From Gordonia polyisoprenivorans (lineage in GTDB: Bacteria > Actinomycetota > Actinomycetes > Mycobacteriales > Mycobacteriaceae), in the NCBI RefSeq assembly GCF_017654315.1, contig NZ_CP072203.1, forward strand, positions 3,038,001 to 3,102,000: 64,000 nt of DNA, written 5' to 3'. Every line of letters begins with the position of its first letter. Within the stretch, counting starts at the first letter, position 1. The position numbers and the translations under genes were made by a program. Under the pieces are notes generated by a model. It made no database searches. It was not told the origin of the DNA and saw only the letters and a program-made list of their open reading frames with translations. This document shows positions 9,354 to 19,499 of this stretch, piece by piece.

Positions 9354-10937
9354 GTGAGGGCACGGTTGCTGCCGCGGTCATTGGCCGGGCAGGCGGTCGC
9401 ACTGCAGGTCGCGGTGGTCGTCGCGATCGTCGTGGTGGGCAGTCTCCTCGCGATCGTCGATGCCCGGGCCGACGCGAATCGGGCGGCGCGGGAGCAGGTG
9501 ACCGCGGTGGCGGTGAGTATCGCCGACGCCCCGTCGACCGCCGCGGCGATCACCTCACCGGACCCTACGGCGCAACTGCAGCCGGTCACCGAGCACATCC
9601 GGCTGGCCACCGGCATCGCGTTCATCACGATCATGAACACCGACGGCATCCGCTACACCCACACCGATCCCCGGTTCATCGGTGGTCGCTATCTGGGCAC
9701 CATTTCACCGGCCCTGCGGGGGGAGACGTTCACCGAGATCTACACCGGCACACTCGGTCCCTCGGTCCGCACCATCGCTCCGGTCCGCGCCGGCGACGGC
9801 AGCATCGTCGGCGCGGTGGCCGCCGGCATCACCCAGTCGACGTTGACCGAGGACTGGGTGTCCCAACTCCCGCTGATCGGCGCGATCGGCGGCGTTGCCC
9901 TGGTGATCGCGCTGGTCGGGCTGTGGGCGATCCGTCGGCGTCTGCTCCGTCATACCGGTGGGCTCACCCCGACGGAATTGCGGGTGATGTACGACCATCA
10001 CGATGCGGTCCTGCACGCGGTCCGCGAGGGACTTGTCGTCGTCGATTCGTCGCGCCCGGTACTCGTCAACGACGAGGCGCGCCGACTGCTGGGACTCGAT
10101 GAGCCGCTTCGGATCCCGGAGTTCATGACGTCGGGCACCGAACCGTTGCGCGACATTCTCGTGGCCGAGGGCGGGCGAGTGCTGATGGTGAATCGGTCAC
10201 CGGTGCCCGGTCGGGATGCCGCGGTCATCACCATTCGTGACCGGACCGAGGTGGCCGAGGCGATGGGCGAACTCGACTCGATGACACGCTTCGCCGAGGC
10301 GCTGCGGTCGCAGGCGCACGAGTCGGCGAACCGGCTGCACACGATCGTGGCGCTGATCGAGATGGGACGGTCGGACGACGCCGTGCGCATGGCCACCGAG
10401 AACATCGAACTCTCCCAGAAACTCGTCGATCGGGTCGGTGATGCGGTGGTCGAACCGACCCTGGCGGCATTGCTGCTCGGCAAGACCGCACAGGCCGCCG
10501 AACGCGGTGTCGCACTGACCCTCACCGAAGAGTCGATGGTCGATGACCATGCGACGCAGGTCCTTTCGGCCGGTGAGCTGATCACCGTGGTGGGCAATCT
10601 GATCGACAATGCGCTTGACGCCGTCGACCCGGACGATCCCTGGGTGGAGGTGACCGTCGTCGGCGATGCCGCCCACGTGCACGTGGTGGTCGCCGATTCC
10701 GGACCCGGCATGACTCCCGACGAGTTCGCTCGAGCGCGACGCCGCGGTTACTCGACGAAGGCCGGTGGGGACACCGCCGGTCGCGGACTCGGTCTCGCGC
10801 TGGTCGCGCAGGTCGTGCACCTGCACGGCGGTACGATCCGAGCGGAGAACACTTACGGTTCGGTGGTCGGCGTCGAGATCACCGCCGGTGCGCAGACATC
10901 GACACCGACCGAACCGGACACCGGGAGGTTCAGATGA
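9354..10937 (+). CDS. CitA/DcuS-type sensor histidine kinase
   Basis: This membrane sensor probably detects an extracellular carboxylate and phosphorylates the adjoining regulator. I start at GTG 9354, which has AGGAGG 7 bases upstream, giving 527 residues. The order is: TM1 (about 12-34); a periplasmic PAS-like domain with RLATGIAFITIM and DGIRYTHTDPRFIGG; TM2 (about 173-192); a cytoplasmic PAS region; an H-box RSQAHESANRLHTI with H322; then the ATPase with NLIDNALDAV, DSGPGM and GRGLGLALV. The H-box form is diagnostic for the CitA/DcuS group. It is divergent from dctA and is followed 16 bp later by the response regulator. Confidence 0.9.
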   Translation: MRARLLPRSLAGQAVALQVAVVVAIVVVGSLLAIVDARADANRAAREQVTAVAVSIADAPSTAAAITSPDPTAQLQPVTEHIRLATGIAFITIMNTDGIRYTHTDPRFIGGRYLGTISPALRGETFTEIYTGTLGPSVRTIAPVRAGDGSIVGAVAAGITQSTLTEDWVSQLPLIGAIGGVALVIALVGLWAIRRRLLRHTGGLTPTELRVMYDHHDAVLHAVREGLVVVDSSRPVLVNDEARRLLGLDEPLRIPEFMTSGTEPLRDILVAEGGRVLMVNRSPVPGRDAAVITIRDRTEVAEAMGELDSMTRFAEALRSQAHESANRLHTIVALIEMGRSDDAVRMATENIELSQKLVDRVGDAVVEPTLAALLLGKTAQAAERGVALTLTEESMVDDHATQVLSAGELITVVGNLIDNALDAVDPDDPWVEVTVVGDAAHVHVVVADSGPGMTPDEFARARRRGYSTKAGGDTAGRGLGLALVAQVVHLHGGTIRAENTYGSVVGVEITAGAQTSTPTEPDTGRFR

Positions 10938-10953
10938 TGCGATCAGGGCCGAG

Positions 10954-11649
10954 ATGATCCGGGTGCTCGTGGTCGAGGACGACCAGGTGATCGCCGCCGC
11001 GCATGTCGACTTCCTGTCGCGCATCGGCGGATTCGACGTCGTCGCGCATGCAGCCACCGCGCAGGAGGCCCTGCGCCGGGCCACCGCGGCCGCCGACGGC
11101 GCTCACCCCGTCGACCTCGTCCTGCTCGATCTCGGCCTGCCCGACGCGAGTGGCATCTCGCTGGCCTCGGCATTGTCGGGCATCGTTCCGTCCCCCGACA
11201 TCATTGCGATCACCGCGCAGCGAGACCTGGATTCGGTTCGAAGCGCGATGGCCCACGGGGTGCTGCTCTATCTCATCAAGCCGTTCACCTTCGCGGCATT
11301 CGGTGAGAAGATCCGGCAGTACCTGAGCTATCGCGAGGCGCTGACCGGTGGGGGAGACGCGGTGAGTCAACGCGACATCGATCGTGCGCTGGCGAACCTG
11401 CGCACCGCCGACACCCGGCGTACCGCCGCGAAGGGTCGTTCCCCGGACACCGAGGACGCCGTCGGGCGTGCCATCCGCGACAGCGGTGACGGTCTGACCG
11501 CCTCGGAGGTCGCCGGCGCGATCGGTAGCTCCCGGGTGACGGCCTGGCGCTACCTCGAACGTCTCGCCGACGACGGTACGGTCGACCGGTTCACCGAGTA
11601 CGGCAACACCGGCCGACCGCAGATCCGCTACGTGTGGCGGGCGCGCTGA
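10954..11649 (+). CDS. CitB/DcuR-family response regulator
   Basis: This 231-residue DNA-binding regulator is the partner of the kinase just upstream. The receiver domain has the acidic pair near residues 8-10, phospho-acceptor D59 (LVLLDLGLPD) and the conserved lysine in YLIKPFTF. A C-terminal winged-helix/HTH follows (LTASEVAGAIGSSRVTAWRY), as in CitB regulators. It is expected to activate dctA when phosphorylated (inference from the divergent arrangement). The ATG at 10954 has only a weak ribosome binding site, so translation is probably coupled to the kinase. Confidence 0.88.
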   Translation: MIRVLVVEDDQVIAAAHVDFLSRIGGFDVVAHAATAQEALRRATAAADGAHPVDLVLLDLGLPDASGISLASALSGIVPSPDIIAITAQRDLDSVRSAMAHGVLLYLIKPFTFAAFGEKIRQYLSYREALTGGGDAVSQRDIDRALANLRTADTRRTAAKGRSPDTEDAVGRAIRDSGDGLTASEVAGAIGSSRVTAWRYLERLADDGTVDRFTEYGNTGRPQIRYVWRAR

Positions 11650-11673
11650 GCATTCGGCCGCCCGCCACGACGG

Positions 11674-14286
11674 TCAGCGCGTGGCGTCGAACGCCCGGGC
11701 GCGCAGTGAACGTTCCACTCCCGCACGGCCTTCGACGATGAGACGCTTGAGCGCGGCGGGATGGTCGGCGGCCAGGAACTCATCGGCGGCGGCGAGACCG
11801 GCCTCACTGATCTCCCACGACGGGTAGAGCCCGACCACCACCGTCTGGGCGACCTCGCTCGAGCGCCGCGACCACACACCGGGCACGGCGTCGAAGAACT
11901 TCGCGACGTACTCGCCCAGCAGTGCACCCTGACCGGGGCGGGCGAAGCCGGCGACGACGGAACGGGTGAAGATGTTCGAGGCCGAATCGTCGTCGACGGC
12001 CTGAGCCCAGGCATCGGCCTTCGCCTGCGCGAGTGGGCGGGCGGCACGGGCCGTCGCGGCCTGCCGGGCACCGGCGGCGGTGTTGTCGCGCTCGGCCTCG
12101 GCATCGATGACCGGGGTCGAGCCGGGGTCGGTGTCGATGGCGCCCGCGGTGGCCAGTGCGATCACCAGCCGCCACCGCAGATCGGTGTCGACGGTGAGCC
12201 CGGACAGCCCGTGCGACGCCGGGTCGTCACCGTCGAGCAGGCCCTTGGCCACGCCGACCTGATCGTCGTCGAGAGCGCCGGCCAACAGGGTGTTGACGAA
12301 GGCCAGCTGGTGATCCGAGCCGGGTTCGGCGGCGCGGGCGAGTTCGAGTAGTCGCGCCGAGAAGCCGGGACGCCCGGTCTGCTCGGCCCACGTCGGGTCG
12401 GCGTAGGACTCGATGGCGGTGGTGGCCTGCAACAGAACTCGCTGGACCACCCCGATCTCGGTTTCCGCGACGATCCCGCGCTCGACCAACTCGACGAAGT
12501 CGCGGGCGGCCATCTCGGCCTGACGGGTCATCTCCCACGCCGCCGACCACACCAGGGTGCGTGGCATCGAATCGCTGATGTCGCCGATCCGTGTGGTCGC
12601 GGTCGACAACGAGTCGGGGTCGAGCCGCACCGAGGCGTAGGTGAGGTCGTCGTCGTTGATCAGGATCAGCTTGCCGCGGTGGACGCCGAGCAGATCGGCG
12701 ACGTCGGTGCGTTCGCCCTCGACGTCGAGTTCGACGCTGTGCGTACGGGTCAACGCGCCCGAGTCGCCGTCGTCATAGATGCCGACCCGCAGCCGGTGCA
12801 CCCTCGTCCCGCCCACCTTTGACGAGTTGTCGGCGCCACCGGCACCCGGGACCGCCCCGTCCTGCACGATGGTGAACCGGGTGAATGCGCCCGAGTCGTC
12901 GAGCTCGAAGTCCGGGCGCAACACGTTGATGCCGGTGGTCTTGAGCCACTGCCCACCCCAGTCGGACAAGTCGCGGCCCGAGGACTTCTCCAGTGCGGCA
13001 AGAAGATCGGAGAACGTCGCGTTACCGAAGCGGTGCGCGGAGAAGTAATCGCGGAGACCGGCGAGGAAGTCCTCGAGGCCGACGTAGGCGACGAGTTGTT
13101 TGAGCACCGACGCGCCCTTGGCGTAGGTGATGCCGTCGAAGTTCACCTCGACCGCGGCGATGTCGGGGATGTCGGCGGCCACCGGATGTGTCGAGGGCAG
13201 CTGATCCTGCCGGTAGGCCCACGACTTCTCGACGTTGGCGAAGGTGGTCCAGGCGCTGGTGTACTCGGTCGCCTCCGCCTGGCACAGCACCGAGGCGAAG
13301 GTGGCGAAGGATTCGTTGAGCCACAGGTCATCCCACCACTTCATGGTGACGAGATCGCCGAACCACATGTGGGCCATCTCGTGCAGGACGGTCTCGGCCC
13401 GGCGCTCGTAGAGATAGTTGGTGACGCGGGACCGGAAGACGTAGTCCTCCAGGAAGGTCACCGCCCCGGCGTTCTCCATGGCGCCCGCGTTGAACTCCGG
13501 AACGAAGAGCTGATCGTACTTGCCGAAGGCGTAGGGGATGCCGAAGTTCTTGTGGTAAAACGCGAATCCCTGCTTGGTCTCGGTGAACAACCGGTCGGCG
13601 TCCATGAACTCAGCCAGCGAGGCCCGGCAGTAGATCCCCAGGGGGATGGTGCCGTGCTCGTCGGTGTAGGAGTCGGTCCATTCGGTGTAGGGACCGGCGA
13701 TCAGGGCCACGAGGTAGGTGCTCATCGTCGGCGTCTCGCGGAAGCGGTGCACGCCGGGTTCGGCGGCCACGGTGTTGGCCACGGGCGCGTTGGAGATCAC
13801 CTTCCAATCGGTGGGCGCGGTGACCGTCAGCGTGTAGGTGGCCTTGAGGTCGGGCTGATCGAAACACGCGAACATCCGCTTGGCATCGGCGGTTTCGAAC
13901 TGCGAGTACAGGTAGACCGAGTCGTCGGTGGGGTCGACGAAACGGTGGAGGCCCTCGCCGGTGTTCGAGTAGGCGCAGTCGGCCACCACGGTCAGGGTGT
14001 TCTCGGCGGCCAGACCGGTCAATTCGATGCCGATGGACTCGTCGAAGCCGGTGACGTCGAGCTCGGTGCCGTTGAGCGTCGCCGAGTGCAGGGTCGGCGC
14101 AACGAGATCGATGACGGTCGATGCGCCCTGCGTGGCGGTGAAGGTCACCGTCGTCGTGGAGGCGAAGGTGGTGGCGCCCGGAGCGCCGTTGCCGTCGGTG
14201 AGATCGAGCTCGATGGCGTAGTGGGACACGTCGACGGTGGCGGCGCGCTCGCGGGCCTGATCACGGGTGAGATTCGGGGCAGTCAC
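11674..14286 (-). CDS. pepN: Aminopeptidase N (M1 zinc metallopeptidase)
   Basis: The enzyme removes N-terminal residues from peptides in the cytoplasm. From the GTG at 14286 ([10 protein letters not shown]) it has 870 residues, close to the usual length of about 860. The exopeptidase motif GAMENAG lies near residue 267 and the zinc site [10 protein letters not shown]...NESFA starts near residue 301. The C-terminal half is the ERAP1-like helical domain. The frame is open upstream to 15132, but that part is antisense to the next gene. pepN and the DsbA-fold gene are divergent, as in Rv2467/Rv2466c. Confidence 0.95.
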   Translation of the reverse strand: MTAPNLTRDQARERAATVDVSHYAIELDLTDGNGAPGATTFASTTTVTFTATQGASTVIDLVAPTLHSATLNGTELDVTGFDESIGIELTGLAAENTLTVVADCAYSNTGEGLHRFVDPTDDSVYLYSQFETADAKRMFACFDQPDLKATYTLTVTAPTDWKVISNAPVANTVAAEPGVHRFRETPTMSTYLVALIAGPYTEWTDSYTDEHGTIPLGIYCRASLAEFMDADRLFTETKQGFAFYHKNFGIPYAFGKYDQLFVPEFNAGAMENAGAVTFLEDYVFRSRVTNYLYERRAETVLHEMAHMWFGDLVTMKWWDDLWLNESFATFASVLCQAEATEYTSAWTTFANVEKSWAYRQDQLPSTHPVAADIPDIAAVEVNFDGITYAKGASVLKQLVAYVGLEDFLAGLRDYFSAHRFGNATFSDLLAALEKSSGRDLSDWGGQWLKTTGINVLRPDFELDDSGAFTRFTIVQDGAVPGAGGADNSSKVGGTRVHRLRVGIYDDGDSGALTRTHSVELDVEGERTDVADLLGVHRGKLILINDDDLTYASVRLDPDSLSTATTRIGDISDSMPRTLVWSAAWEMTRQAEMAARDFVELVERGIVAETEIGVVQRVLLQATTAIESYADPTWAEQTGRPGFSARLLELARAAEPGSDHQLAFVNTLLAGALDDDQVGVAKGLLDGDDPASHGLSGLTVDTDLRWRLVIALATAGAIDTDPGSTPVIDAEAERDNTAAGARQAATARAARPLAQAKADAWAQAVDDDSASNIFTRSVVAGFARPGQGALLGEYVAKFFDAVPGVWSRRSSEVAQTVVVGLYPSWEISEAGLAAADEFLAADHPAALKRLIVEGRAGVERSLRARAFDATR

Positions 14287-14454
14287 AGCGGCCAGCTTAG
14301 TGCTCGGCGGCGATCGGGGGTGCCGACGCGACGCCGGGAGCGCAGGATCGAATGGAATGGGCACGGCCGCGGACGGGTTGAGTGGGCCGAGTTCGCCGCG
14401 CACCCGGTGACAGCAGATCGGTGCCCGGGAATCGTCGAGAAGAAGGGAAGACGT

Positions 14455-15060
14455 ATGTCGAAGGATCGTGTGGATTTCTGGTTCGACCCGCTGTGCCCGT
14501 GGTGTTGGATCACCTCGCGGTGGATCCTCGAGGTCGAGAAGGTGCGTGACATCGAGGTGAATTTCCACATCATGAGCCTGGCGGTGCTCAACGAGGGGCG
14601 CGACATCCCCGACAGCTATCGCGAGGGCCTCAAACAGGCGTGGAAGCCGGTCCGTGTGATCGCCGCCGCGGCCGCGGCGAAGGATGAGTCGATCCTCGCG
14701 CCCCTCTACACCGCGATGGGTACCCGTATCCACAACGGACAGAACAAGGATTTCGACGTGGTGATCGCCGAGTCGCTCGCCGAACTCGATCTCGATCCGA
14801 CACTGGCCGAGGCCGCCGACTCCACCGAGTTCGACGAGGCGATCCGCGAGAGCCATCACCGCGGGATGGACAAGGTCGGCGACGACGTCGGCACGCCGAC
14901 CATCCACATCAATGATGTGGCCTTCTTCGGTCCCGTGCTCTCGCGCATCCCGCGCGGTGAGACCGCGGGCACGGTGTGGGACGGTGCGGTGGCACTGTCG
15001 TCCTATCCACACTTCTTCGAGCTCAAGCGCTCTCGCAACGAGGACCCCGAGTTCGACTGA
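14455..15060 (+). CDS. DsbA-fold mycothiol-dependent oxidoreductase (Rv2466c-like)
   Basis: This 201-residue thioredoxin-fold protein carries CPWC in [14 protein letters not shown] close to the N-terminus and the cis-Pro segment [10 protein letters not shown]. It lacks a signal peptide, so it acts in the cytoplasm. The Mtb relative Rv2466c is a mycothiol-dependent nitroreductase/mycoredoxin-like enzyme of the oxidative stress response. Both cysteines are present here, so activity is likely retained. The ATG follows agaaggga. It is divergent from pepN and lies upstream of rpiB, keeping the Mtb order. Confidence 0.9.
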   Translation: MSKDRVDFWFDPLCPWCWITSRWILEVEKVRDIEVNFHIMSLAVLNEGRDIPDSYREGLKQAWKPVRVIAAAAAAKDESILAPLYTAMGTRIHNGQNKDFDVVIAESLAELDLDPTLAEAADSTEFDEAIRESHHRGMDKVGDDVGTPTIHINDVAFFGPVLSRIPRGETAGTVWDGAVALSSYPHFFELKRSRNEDPEFD

Positions 15061-15200
15061 CCGCCCTGGAGTGCACCCCGCCCCGACGACCGCCCCCGGT
15101 CGCCGGGGCGGAGTCGTTCGGGGGTGACCCATGTGACGACCACTGTCGGGTCGTCACCCGGCACCGGAATCGCGGGTGGGCGGGATCTATAGTGAGGCTC

Positions 15201-15674
15201 ATGCGCGTATACGTGGGTGGAGATCATGCCGGCTTCGAACTCAAGGCGGCCATCGCCGAACATCTGCGGTCCAACGGTCATGAGGTGATCGACTGCGGAG
15301 CACACGTCTACGACGCCGCCGACGATTACCCGGCATTCTGCATTGCCGCAGCGGAGAAGGTGGTGGCCGACCCGGGCAGCCTCGGAATCGTGCTCGGCGG
15401 CAGCGGAAACGGCGAACAGATCGCCGCGAACAAGGTGCCCGGTGCACGGTGTGCCCTGGCGTGGAGCGTCGAGACCGCCCAGCTCGCTCGCCAGCACAAC
15501 AACGCGCAGCTGATGGGGATCGGCGGACGGATGCACACCACCGAGGAAGCGCTCGAGATCGTCGACGCCTTCCTGGCGGCCAAGTGGTCGGACGAACCGC
15601 GCCACCAGCGTCGGATCGACATCCTCTCGGAGTTCGAGAAGACCGGTGTGGCACCGGCCGTCCCCGAGTCCTGA
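15201..15674 (+). CDS. rpiB: Ribose-5-phosphate isomerase B
   Basis: This enzyme interconverts ribose 5-phosphate and ribulose 5-phosphate in the pentose phosphate pathway. It has 157 residues, the normal RpiB length. Conserved parts are VYVGGDHAGFELK at the N-terminus, the phosphate-binding GGSGNGEQIAANK, in which the Glu is the actinobacterial catalytic base in place of the cysteine used by E. coli, and RQHNNAQLMGIGGR. The start is the ATG at 15201. It lies between the DsbA-fold gene and nei2 as in Mtb Rv2465c. Confidence 0.95.
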   Translation: MRVYVGGDHAGFELKAAIAEHLRSNGHEVIDCGAHVYDAADDYPAFCIAAAEKVVADPGSLGIVLGGSGNGEQIAANKVPGARCALAWSVETAQLARQHNNAQLMGIGGRMHTTEEALEIVDAFLAAKWSDEPRHQRRIDILSEFEKTGVAPAVPES

Positions 15675-15727
15675 GCTCCCGGCGGCGGCGATGTCGGCGA
15701 GATCGGTGACGTCGCCGGTGATGGTCG

Positions 15728-16531
15728 ATGCCTGAGGGTCATACCCTGCACCGCCTTGCCCGGCGTCAACAGAAGCTCTTCGGTGGTCAGCGGGTGCGGG
15801 TGTCGAGCCCGCAGGGGCGTTTCGCCGAGGGCGCCGCGGTGGTCGACGGCATGGAGTTCCATCGCGCGCAGGCGTGGGGCAAACACCTGATCCAGCGCTA
15901 CCGCGACGGCAAGCGGACCCAACTGCTGCACGTCCACCTCGGGCTCTACGGTTCCTTCACCGAACTCGCGGTGCCGATGGGGGAGCCCGTCGGACAGATC
16001 CGGATGCGGATCGTCGGAGACGAGGTGGGCACCGACTTGCGCGGGCCGACCGCCTGCGAGTTGTATACGCCGGCCGACCTCGAGGACCTCGTCGCGCGGC
16101 TCGGCCCGGACCCACTTCGGTCCGACGCCGACCCGGAGCGCGCATGGCAGGCGATCCACCGTTCGTCACGCCCGGTCGCCGCGCTGCTGATGGATCAGAA
16201 GGTGATGGCCGGCGTCGGTAACGTCTATCGCGCCGAGGTCCTGTTCCGTGCACGACTCGACCCGATGCGGGCCGGGCGCGCCGTCGATCGGGAGACCTTC
16301 GACGAGCTGTGGGCCGATCTCGTCGGCCTCATGCGAATCGGCGTGCGGCGCGGGCGAATTCACGTGATTCGGCCGGAGGACGACCACGGACCGGGGTCAT
16401 ACGCCCCGGATCGGCCACGCACCTACGTCTATCGGCGCACCGGTGAACCCTGCCGGATCTGCCGGACCCCGATCGCGACCACCGAACTCGTGGGACGAAA
16501 CCTGTACTGGTGTCCCAACTGTCAGCACTGA
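15728..16531 (+). CDS. nei2: Fpg/Nei-family DNA glycosylase (endonuclease VIII-like)
   Basis: This base-excision repair enzyme removes oxidised bases and nicks the abasic site. The mature N-terminal PEGHTLHRLA has the catalytic Pro and Glu. The helix-two-turn-helix appears as DQKVMAGVGNVYRAEVLF, and the C-terminal zinc finger has CRICRTPI and CPNCQH. PEGH rather than PELPE marks it as Nei-type, distinct from mutM at 58035. It has 267 residues and corresponds to Rv2464c (Nei2). The upstream gene is rpiB, 53 bp away. Confidence 0.93.
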   Translation: MPEGHTLHRLARRQQKLFGGQRVRVSSPQGRFAEGAAVVDGMEFHRAQAWGKHLIQRYRDGKRTQLLHVHLGLYGSFTELAVPMGEPVGQIRMRIVGDEVGTDLRGPTACELYTPADLEDLVARLGPDPLRSDADPERAWQAIHRSSRPVAALLMDQKVMAGVGNVYRAEVLFRARLDPMRAGRAVDRETFDELWADLVGLMRIGVRRGRIHVIRPEDDHGPGSYAPDRPRTYVYRRTGEPCRICRTPIATTELVGRNLYWCPNCQH

Positions 16532-16573
16532 CGATCGCGCCTACTGCGTCGGGGTGGTGAAAGTGAGTGAAGG

Positions 16574-16714
16574 TCAGCGAGTTTCGTGGCGCTGGGCCAT
16601 GACGAGCAACTCGTCGCGCTGGGCTCCGGACGACATCAGGACGATGCGCTCGTAGAGCCGACGGTGGTTGTGGCCGGAGGGGAGAAAACGTTCACGCAGA
16701 CGTGCGAACGACAT
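16574..16714 (-). CDS. Small basic hypothetical protein, 46 aa
   Basis: A short frame from ATG 16714 encodes MSFARLRERFLPSGHNHRR followed by LYERIVLMSSGAQRDELLVM. Its amphipathic Arg/Glu/Leu composition looks protein-like, and it sits in an otherwise empty gap between nei2 and a divergent esterase gene. The frame can be extended to 16783 with a basic segment that looks less real. I do not recognise the family; conservation would have to decide whether it is translated. Confidence 0.45.
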   Translation of the reverse strand: MSFARLRERFLPSGHNHRRLYERIVLMSSGAQRDELLVMAQRHETR

Positions 16715-16944
16715 GGGTACCGCTTCTTTCGTACTTCTCGGGGATGATGATCGTCGACGGTTCACGACCGTGTTCGACCCCATCCATTGTTCGCGTTACA
16801 TCTGTGTTACGCAACCGAACCCCGGGTGATCCTGGGCACCCTCGTCACGTCGGTGACCAGGCATCACACCGTATTGTTCCGACTCTCATCCGACCCTCAG
16901 CCGACTGTCCGGCACCTCTCATCGACAGTCGCGAGGATGGAGTC

Positions 16945-17850
16945 ATGACAGCCCATGCTGATCCGGCGCGCGCGGTGACGGTCCTGGTGGTCGGCGGAAC
17001 CGGAGAGTCCCACGACGGTGACACGCGCACCGAGGTCACCGGGTTGCTGGCGGGTGTCACCGACGCCCTCGACGACCGGTTTGACGCGCGATGGGTGGGC
17101 TATCCCGCGAGTTATGGTCCGGCACCGCATCTTTCGGGGATCAGCTACGCCGACAGTGTTGCCGCCGGGCAGCGCGCGCTGGCCGCGGCGCTCCATGCCG
17201 TTGCCGGGCCGGTGATGATCATCGGATACTCGCAGGGGGCGGTGGTGATCCGTCGACTGTTGGCCGACCTCGACGCATGTGCCGACACACGTGCGCTGAA
17301 CCGTGTCGTGGCGGTCGGATTCGTCGCCGACCCCCATCAACCGCCCGGTGTGGTCGCGGGTTGCGACGGGTGGGGAGTGGCCGGACCGGGCCCGGCGATC
17401 CCCCAGCGCATCCCGGTGTGGTGGGTCGGCGCCCCCGAGGACATGATCTGCAACGCATCGCGGGATTCGTTCGTCCGCGACATCGCCGATCTCACCGACA
17501 CCCTCACCTTCGCCGCGCCTCGGCGCTGGCTGTCGCAGACATGGAAGGTGGTGCGTTCCAACTCCTTCCAGAACGCCCGGGCGACCTCGGTGCGTCCGGC
17601 GCAATGGCTGCGCGACGTCGAACGGCTGGGTTCGGCATGGCGCGAGGTCCGCGGCTACCTTCCCGGTGTCATCGCCTGGCGCGGCATGGTCATTCGCAAT
17701 CGGGCCGGCGGCAGACACACCGCCTACCACGATGAGCCCTACCGGCGGGACTCGGTGACCGATCCGCTGACCACCGGTTGTCAGGCGCTGGCCCAATGGA
17801 TGCAGGTGCAGGCCACCTTCACCCTGGGCCCGGCCGAGCTGGCGGCCTGA
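16945..17850 (+). CDS. Cutinase/LysB/PE-PPE-type serine esterase
   Basis: This 301-residue alpha/beta hydrolase starts at an ATG with gaggatggag upstream. A strand VTVLVVGGTG leads into the fold, the nucleophile elbow is GYSQGAVVI with S96, an acid candidate is D166 in WVGAPEDMIC (the cutinase-like PxDxIC form), and His 258 or 262 in GRHTAYHDE completes the triad. This pattern is shared by cutinases, mycobacterial PE-PPE hydrolase domains and mycobacteriophage lysin B, which cleaves mycolate esters. There is no signal peptide, so it would act inside the cell or leave by another route. Substrate is unknown; a mycolic or long-chain ester is a guess. Confidence 0.75.
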   Translation: MTAHADPARAVTVLVVGGTGESHDGDTRTEVTGLLAGVTDALDDRFDARWVGYPASYGPAPHLSGISYADSVAAGQRALAAALHAVAGPVMIIGYSQGAVVIRRLLADLDACADTRALNRVVAVGFVADPHQPPGVVAGCDGWGVAGPGPAIPQRIPVWWVGAPEDMICNASRDSFVRDIADLTDTLTFAAPRRWLSQTWKVVRSNSFQNARATSVRPAQWLRDVERLGSAWREVRGYLPGVIAWRGMVIRNRAGGRHTAYHDEPYRRDSVTDPLTTGCQALAQWMQVQATFTLGPAELAA

Positions 17851-17969
17851 GGTCCGCCGCTCGAGTCGTGGGATCTGGCGACCTGGGTGACACTTGTCCG
17901 GGCGGTACCGATCACCTGCGGTGATCGCTACACCGCCGAGCCACGGACACATCGAGCGAAGGATCCACG

Positions 17970-19418
17970 GTGGATCATTACGACATCGTCGTCATCGGGT
18001 CAGGACCGGCAGGTCAGAAAGCAGCCATCGCGGCGGCCAAACTCGGCAAGCGCGCCGCGATCGTCGAACGCAAACACATGATGGGCGGCGTGTGCATCAA
18101 CACCGGCACCATCCCGTCGAAAACCCTCCGCGAGGCCGTGCTCTACCTGACCGGCCTGAATCAGCGTGAGCTCTACGGGCAGTCCTATCGACTCAAGTCC
18201 GACATCACCGTGGCCGACCTCACCGCGCGGACGATGCACGTCGTCGGCAAGGAGATCGACGTCATCCAGAGTCAGCTGGCCCGCAACGGCGTCGCCACGC
18301 TCATCGGCAGCGCGACCTTCACCGGCCCGCACGAGATCGCGATCGAGGATGCCACCGGAGACCTCAAACACGTATCCGCCGACCACTTCGTCGTCGCGGT
18401 CGGCACCCGCCCGGCGCGGCCGTCGTCGGTCGACTTCGACGGGGAGACCGTCGTCGACTCCGATCAGATCCTCGAACTCGACCGCGTCCCGGGATCGATG
18501 GTCGTGGTCGGTGCAGGGGTGATCGGCATCGAATACGCGTCGATGTTCGCGGCACTGGGCACCAAGGTCACCGTGATCGAGCAGCGGCCGGCCATGCTCG
18601 ACTTCTGTGACCGGGAGATCGTCGAGGCCCTGCAGTATCAGCTCCGGGAACGTGGCGTCACCTTCCGTTTCGGCGAGCATGTCCGCACCGTCGAGACCCA
18701 CCCCTCCGGGACCCTGACCATCCTGGAATCGGGAAAGCAGATCCCGGCCGACACCGTCCTGTATTCCGCAGGGCGTCAAGGTGTTTCCGATGAGCTCGCC
18801 GTCGAGGCCGCGGGCCTCACCGCCGACAACCGTGGGCGGCTGAAGGTCGACGAGCATTTCCGCACCGAGGTCGGGCACATCTATGCCGTCGGCGACATCA
18901 TCGGATTCCCGGCGCTGGCGGCCACCTCGATGGAGCAGGGACGCCGCGCGGCGTATCACGCCTTCGGCGAGCCGGTCGGGCACACCCCGACCGACCTGCA
19001 ACCCATCGGGATCTACGCGATCCCCGAGATCAGCTTCGTCGGCCGGACCGAGGATCAACTGACCACCGACAACATCCCGTTCGAGGTGGGGGTGGCCCGG
19101 TACCGCGAGCTCGCACGCGGGGCGATCATGGGTGACTCCTACGGCTTGCTCAAGCTTCTCGTGCACGCCGAGGACCGCACGCTGCTCGGCGTCCACGCCT
19201 TCGGGTCGAACGCCGCCGAACTGGTCCACATCGGCCAGACCGTGATGGGCCTCGGCGGCACCGTCGACTACCTCGTCGACGCGGTGTTCAACTATCCGAC
19301 GCTCGCCGAGGGCTACAAGGTGGCCGCACTCGACGCGTCGAACAAGATGCGTGCGATCGCATGGGTGCGCGCGGAGGGCCGTTCCCTCGATCTCGATGTG
19401 TCGGCGCCGGTGGCCTGA
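17970..19418 (+). CDS. sthA: Si-specific NAD(P)(+) transhydrogenase (soluble)
   Basis: This 482-residue FAD enzyme moves hydride between NADPH and NAD+ to balance the two pools. It has the N-terminal dinucleotide motif GSGPAG (10-15), a second one [13 protein letters not shown], and the C-terminal dimerisation domain. In [13 protein letters not shown] only C42 is present and T47 replaces the second redox cysteine, which separates SthA from lipoamide dehydrogenase and glutathione reductase. The GTG start at 17970 has gaagga 7 bases upstream. A strong bidirectional terminator follows. Confidence 0.92.
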   Translation: MDHYDIVVIGSGPAGQKAAIAAAKLGKRAAIVERKHMMGGVCINTGTIPSKTLREAVLYLTGLNQRELYGQSYRLKSDITVADLTARTMHVVGKEIDVIQSQLARNGVATLIGSATFTGPHEIAIEDATGDLKHVSADHFVVAVGTRPARPSSVDFDGETVVDSDQILELDRVPGSMVVVGAGVIGIEYASMFAALGTKVTVIEQRPAMLDFCDREIVEALQYQLRERGVTFRFGEHVRTVETHPSGTLTILESGKQIPADTVLYSAGRQGVSDELAVEAAGLTADNRGRLKVDEHFRTEVGHIYAVGDIIGFPALAATSMEQGRRAAYHAFGEPVGHTPTDLQPIGIYAIPEISFVGRTEDQLTTDNIPFEVGVARYRELARGAIMGDSYGLLKLLVHAEDRTLLGVHAFGSNAAELVHIGQTVMGLGGTVDYLVDAVFNYPTLAEGYKVAALDASNKMRAIAWVRAEGRSLDLDVSAPVA

Positions 19419-19441
19419 CCTCGCTCATGAGTCCCGACGAA

Positions 19442-19479
19442 CGATGAAGGGCCGGCCCAGATGGGCCGGCCCTTCATCG
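19442..19479. terminator. Bidirectional terminator between sthA and the L,D-transpeptidase
   Basis: An 18-bp perfect inverted repeat (core GAAGGGCCGGCCCA) with a 2-base centre lies 23 bp after sthA and 20 bp after the convergent L,D-transpeptidase gene. It serves both strands by symmetry. Confidence 0.8.
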
Positions 19480-19499
19480 GTACCAAGACGGGTGGGTGA

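Noticed and set aside
13033..14454. Upstream extension of the DsbA-fold gene
   Set aside because: It is antisense to pepN; the protein family begins at the ATG at 14455.
14287..15132. Long N-terminal extension of pepN
   Set aside because: It is antisense to the DsbA-fold gene and the total would exceed the family length by about 280 residues.
17970..19418. Lipoamide dehydrogenase or mycothione reductase
   Set aside because: The second redox cysteine is replaced by Thr 47, as in soluble transhydrogenases.
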